DNA from: Gordonia liuliyuniae
Lineage (GTDB): Bacteria > Actinomycetota > Actinomycetes > Mycobacteriales > Mycobacteriaceae
DNA length: 64,000 nucleotides
Direction: 5' to 3'
Assembly: GCF_021739025.1 (NCBI RefSeq)
Contig: NZ_JAKKOT010000009.1
Location: 1-64,000 of the forward strand
Shown here in pieces: positions 62,750 to 64,000 of this stretch. A model generated the notes under the pieces. It saw only the letters and a program-made list of their open reading frames with translations, searched no databases and was not told where the DNA came from. Position 1 is the first letter of the stretch; every line of letters begins with the position of its first letter. Both the position numbers and the translations under genes were made by a program.

Positions 62750-63577
62750 ATGGGTGCCATGTCGTACTTCTCCGACCGCGGGCCGGCCGTCGCCGCCCTG
62801 ACGGCGATCATGGTGGGCGGCCTCGCCCTCACCGGCTGTTCACTGCCCGACGCCGATCAGACCGATGTCGCGTGGTCGTCTGCCGTGTCCGACGGCGCCG
62901 TCGAGCAGACGCCTGCATCGATCTCGCCGCCGTCGTCGCCGCTCCCGTCGTCGCCGCTCCCGTCGACGAGCACCGCGTCGTCGGCCTCCTCCGACGCACC
63001 TGCAGGGTCCGCCGACGCACTCACCGCGCTCGACACGATCGCGGTGAAGGGTCGCGCACCGAAGACCGGATACGACCGTGCGCTGTTCGGGCAGGCGTGG
63101 GCCGACGACGTCTCTGTCGAGGGCGGCCACAACGGGTGCGACACCCGCAACGACATCCTGCGACGAGACCTCACCGAGCTCACCACCAAACCTCGGACGC
63201 ACGACTGCGTCATTCTGACCGGCGTGCTCGACGACCCGTACACCGGCACGACCATCGCATTCCAACGCGGCCAGAAGACGTCGACCGCCGTCCAGATCGA
63301 CCACGTCGTCGCACTGTCGGACGCATGGCAGAAGGGCGCACAGCAGCTGACCACTGCCGAACGGCAGTCTTTCGCGAACGATCCCCTCAACCTGCAGGCA
63401 GTCGACGGCCCGACGAACATGCGTAAGCGCGACGGCGACGCCGCGACGTGGCTACCACCGAACAAGGCGTACCGCTGTACCTACGTCTCGCGGCAGATCG
63501 AGGTGAAGGCTCGCTACCAACTCTGGGTGACCAAGGCCGAGGCGGAAGCGATGCGTCGGATTCTCCACTCCTGCTGA
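62750..63577 (+). CDS. Lipoprotein with HNH nuclease domain (DUF1524-like)
   Basis: A 275-residue protein. A lipobox LTGC (Cys30) follows a hydrophobic segment, then a Ser/Pro-rich linker (about 45-90). The rest is an HNH-type nuclease: VQIDHVVALSDAWQKGA gives the His, and NDPLNLQAVDGPTNMRKRDGD with WLPPNKAYRC completes the fold. Extracytoplasmic HNH proteins of this sort are common in actinobacteria and may degrade DNA outside the cell. GGAGGT precedes ATG 62750; ATG 62759 is an alternative. It lies 42 nt after the DUF1023 gene. Confidence 0.85.
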   Translation: MGAMSYFSDRGPAVAALTAIMVGGLALTGCSLPDADQTDVAWSSAVSDGAVEQTPASISPPSSPLPSSPLPSTSTASSASSDAPAGSADALTALDTIAVKGRAPKTGYDRALFGQAWADDVSVEGGHNGCDTRNDILRRDLTELTTKPRTHDCVILTGVLDDPYTGTTIAFQRGQKTSTAVQIDHVVALSDAWQKGAQQLTTAERQSFANDPLNLQAVDGPTNMRKRDGDAATWLPPNKAYRCTYVSRQIEVKARYQLWVTKAEAEAMRRILHSC

Positions 63578-63795
63578 ATCTCCCCTCGCTAAATCTCAAC
63601 GACTGGTCGAGATCTCGCCCTCGCGAACATGGTTGCGGGTAGATGACTGCAGGTGAACACGAAATTTCGAGCGAACGCCGAGCTATCTCACAGCACATTC
63701 GGTGGTGCGCATACGACGAGGTCACCGACCGTCGATCTCGCCCTCGTGATGGGTACCACTCGTTTACGAACTATGTGAGGTACACCCAGACAGTC

Positions 63796-63814
63796 GGAAG
63801 TTAGGCAGACCTTA
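63796..63814 (+). promoter_or_regulatory. DtxR/IdeR-like iron-box candidate
   Basis: Thirteen of 19 positions match the IdeR consensus as I recall it, including the core GTTAGGC and the ACCT half. It lies 55 nt before the short ORF at 63869 and next to a TATGTA -10-like sequence. The match is moderate and could be chance. Confidence 0.3.
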
Positions 63815-63868
63815 TGTAACGATCTTCGTGCATCAACCGATGCGACTCATCCCAACGAAAGGCCAACC

Positions 63869-63964
63869 GTGGACTTCCCGGCCCTCACTCAGTTCTTCAA
63901 CGACTTCACCGTCTTCGGTGGCGACTTCCTGTCGATCGCACTGACCTTCGGCTTCGGCGCATAA
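63869..63964 (+). CDS. Possible 31-residue peptide, hydrophobic and Phe-rich
   Basis: GTG-initiated ORF with an AAAGG site 6 nt upstream and a TAA stop. The 31-residue product has eight phenylalanines and a few aspartates (for example FFNDFTVFGGDF), no basic residue and no signal peptide. Tiny hydrophobic peptides exported without signals occur in Corynebacteriales outer membranes (PorA/PorH type), but no homology is claimed. It lies in a 420-nt region with no other gene. Confidence 0.4.
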   Translation: MDFPALTQFFNDFTVFGGDFLSIALTFGFGA

Positions 63965-64000
63965 GGGTCCCGCGTACAAAGTGGCACAGTGATGCCCGGG

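Noticed and set aside
63600-63750. Repeat array or CRISPR-like structure at the right end
   Set aside because: Only one 13-bp direct repeat (63611-63623 and 63734-63746) is present, with no regular spacing or further copies.

Overview
The window is high-GC actinobacterial DNA, and its gene content points to the order Mycobacteriales, most likely Gordonia or a close relative. The evidence is: an rpfB-type resuscitation factor, a mycobacterial-type FprB ferredoxin/reductase, a protein O-mannosyltransferase, many GTG starts with 1- or 4-nt gene overlaps, and a core block (pmt, rsmI, pabB, metG, tatD, rpfB, rsmA, ispE, pth, rplY, prs, glmU) that, from memory, follows the Mycobacterium tuberculosis Rv1002c-Rv1018c neighbourhood. 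The genus is inferred and was not tested by alignment.

Layout. 1-450: AT-rich leader and promoters of an rRNA operon running left off the window. 472-2483: a TetR regulator divergent from a Tat-exported latex-clearing protein (rubber oxygenase, lcp). 2536-14087: one long minus-strand operon for aerobic benzoate degradation through benzoyl-CoA (box pathway): boxD, boxB, boxC, benzoate-CoA ligase, a ferredoxin reductase and a separate ferredoxin (together an apparent split BoxA), an amidohydrolase, a PaaY-like protein, a small DUF6158-like protein, a 3-hydroxyacyl-CoA dehydrogenase and an enoyl-CoA hydratase. A PaaX-type repressor (14317-15186) lies just upstream, divergent from an AceTr-like transporter. 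The operon activates benzoate, epoxidises and opens the ring, oxidises the semialdehyde and starts beta-oxidation; only a terminal thiolase is not visible.

16063-19102: metA, a membrane protein and an HTH/PIN toxin-antitoxin pair. 19103-19609 is a non-coding stretch ending at tRNA-Gln(UUG). 19764-26386: small exported protein, GntR regulator, glmU-prs, an NTR-like surface protein, ArsC-like protein, SnoaL/LEH protein, rplY-pth. 26496-29080: GH1 beta-glucosidase with an MFS transporter. 29161-33953: two FabH (KAS III) paralogues bracketing a PadR-controlled ABC-2 exporter. 34033-36301: prfC and a lipoprotein. 36340-42196: minus-strand operon rpfB-rsmA-ispE-ABC-F-CoA hydrolase, with tatD upstream. 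43228-46393: beta-phosphoglucomutase-like HAD with a GH65 disaccharide phosphorylase. 46410-53557: metG, pabB, TehA-like carrier, rsmI, a 20-bp minisatellite, TetR, pmt. 53505-57948: MFS, tandem USP, small membrane protein, Na+/H+ antiporter. 58132-60623: AurF-like di-iron oxygenase coupled to an FprB ferredoxin/reductase behind a 22-bp perfect palindrome. 60756-63577: an EspC/WXG100-like small protein, a DUF1023 alpha/beta hydrolase with a helical N-terminus (candidate type VII secretion substrates) and an HNH lipoprotein. 63869-63964: a possible 31-residue peptide gene preceded by a DtxR/IdeR-like box.

I saw no CRISPR array, insertion sequence, intact prophage or biosynthetic gene cluster. 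The most unusual points are the compact box operon with its split reductase and unexplained accessory enzymes, the AurF-FprB module with its large palindrome, and the type VII-like hydrolase/HNH group.
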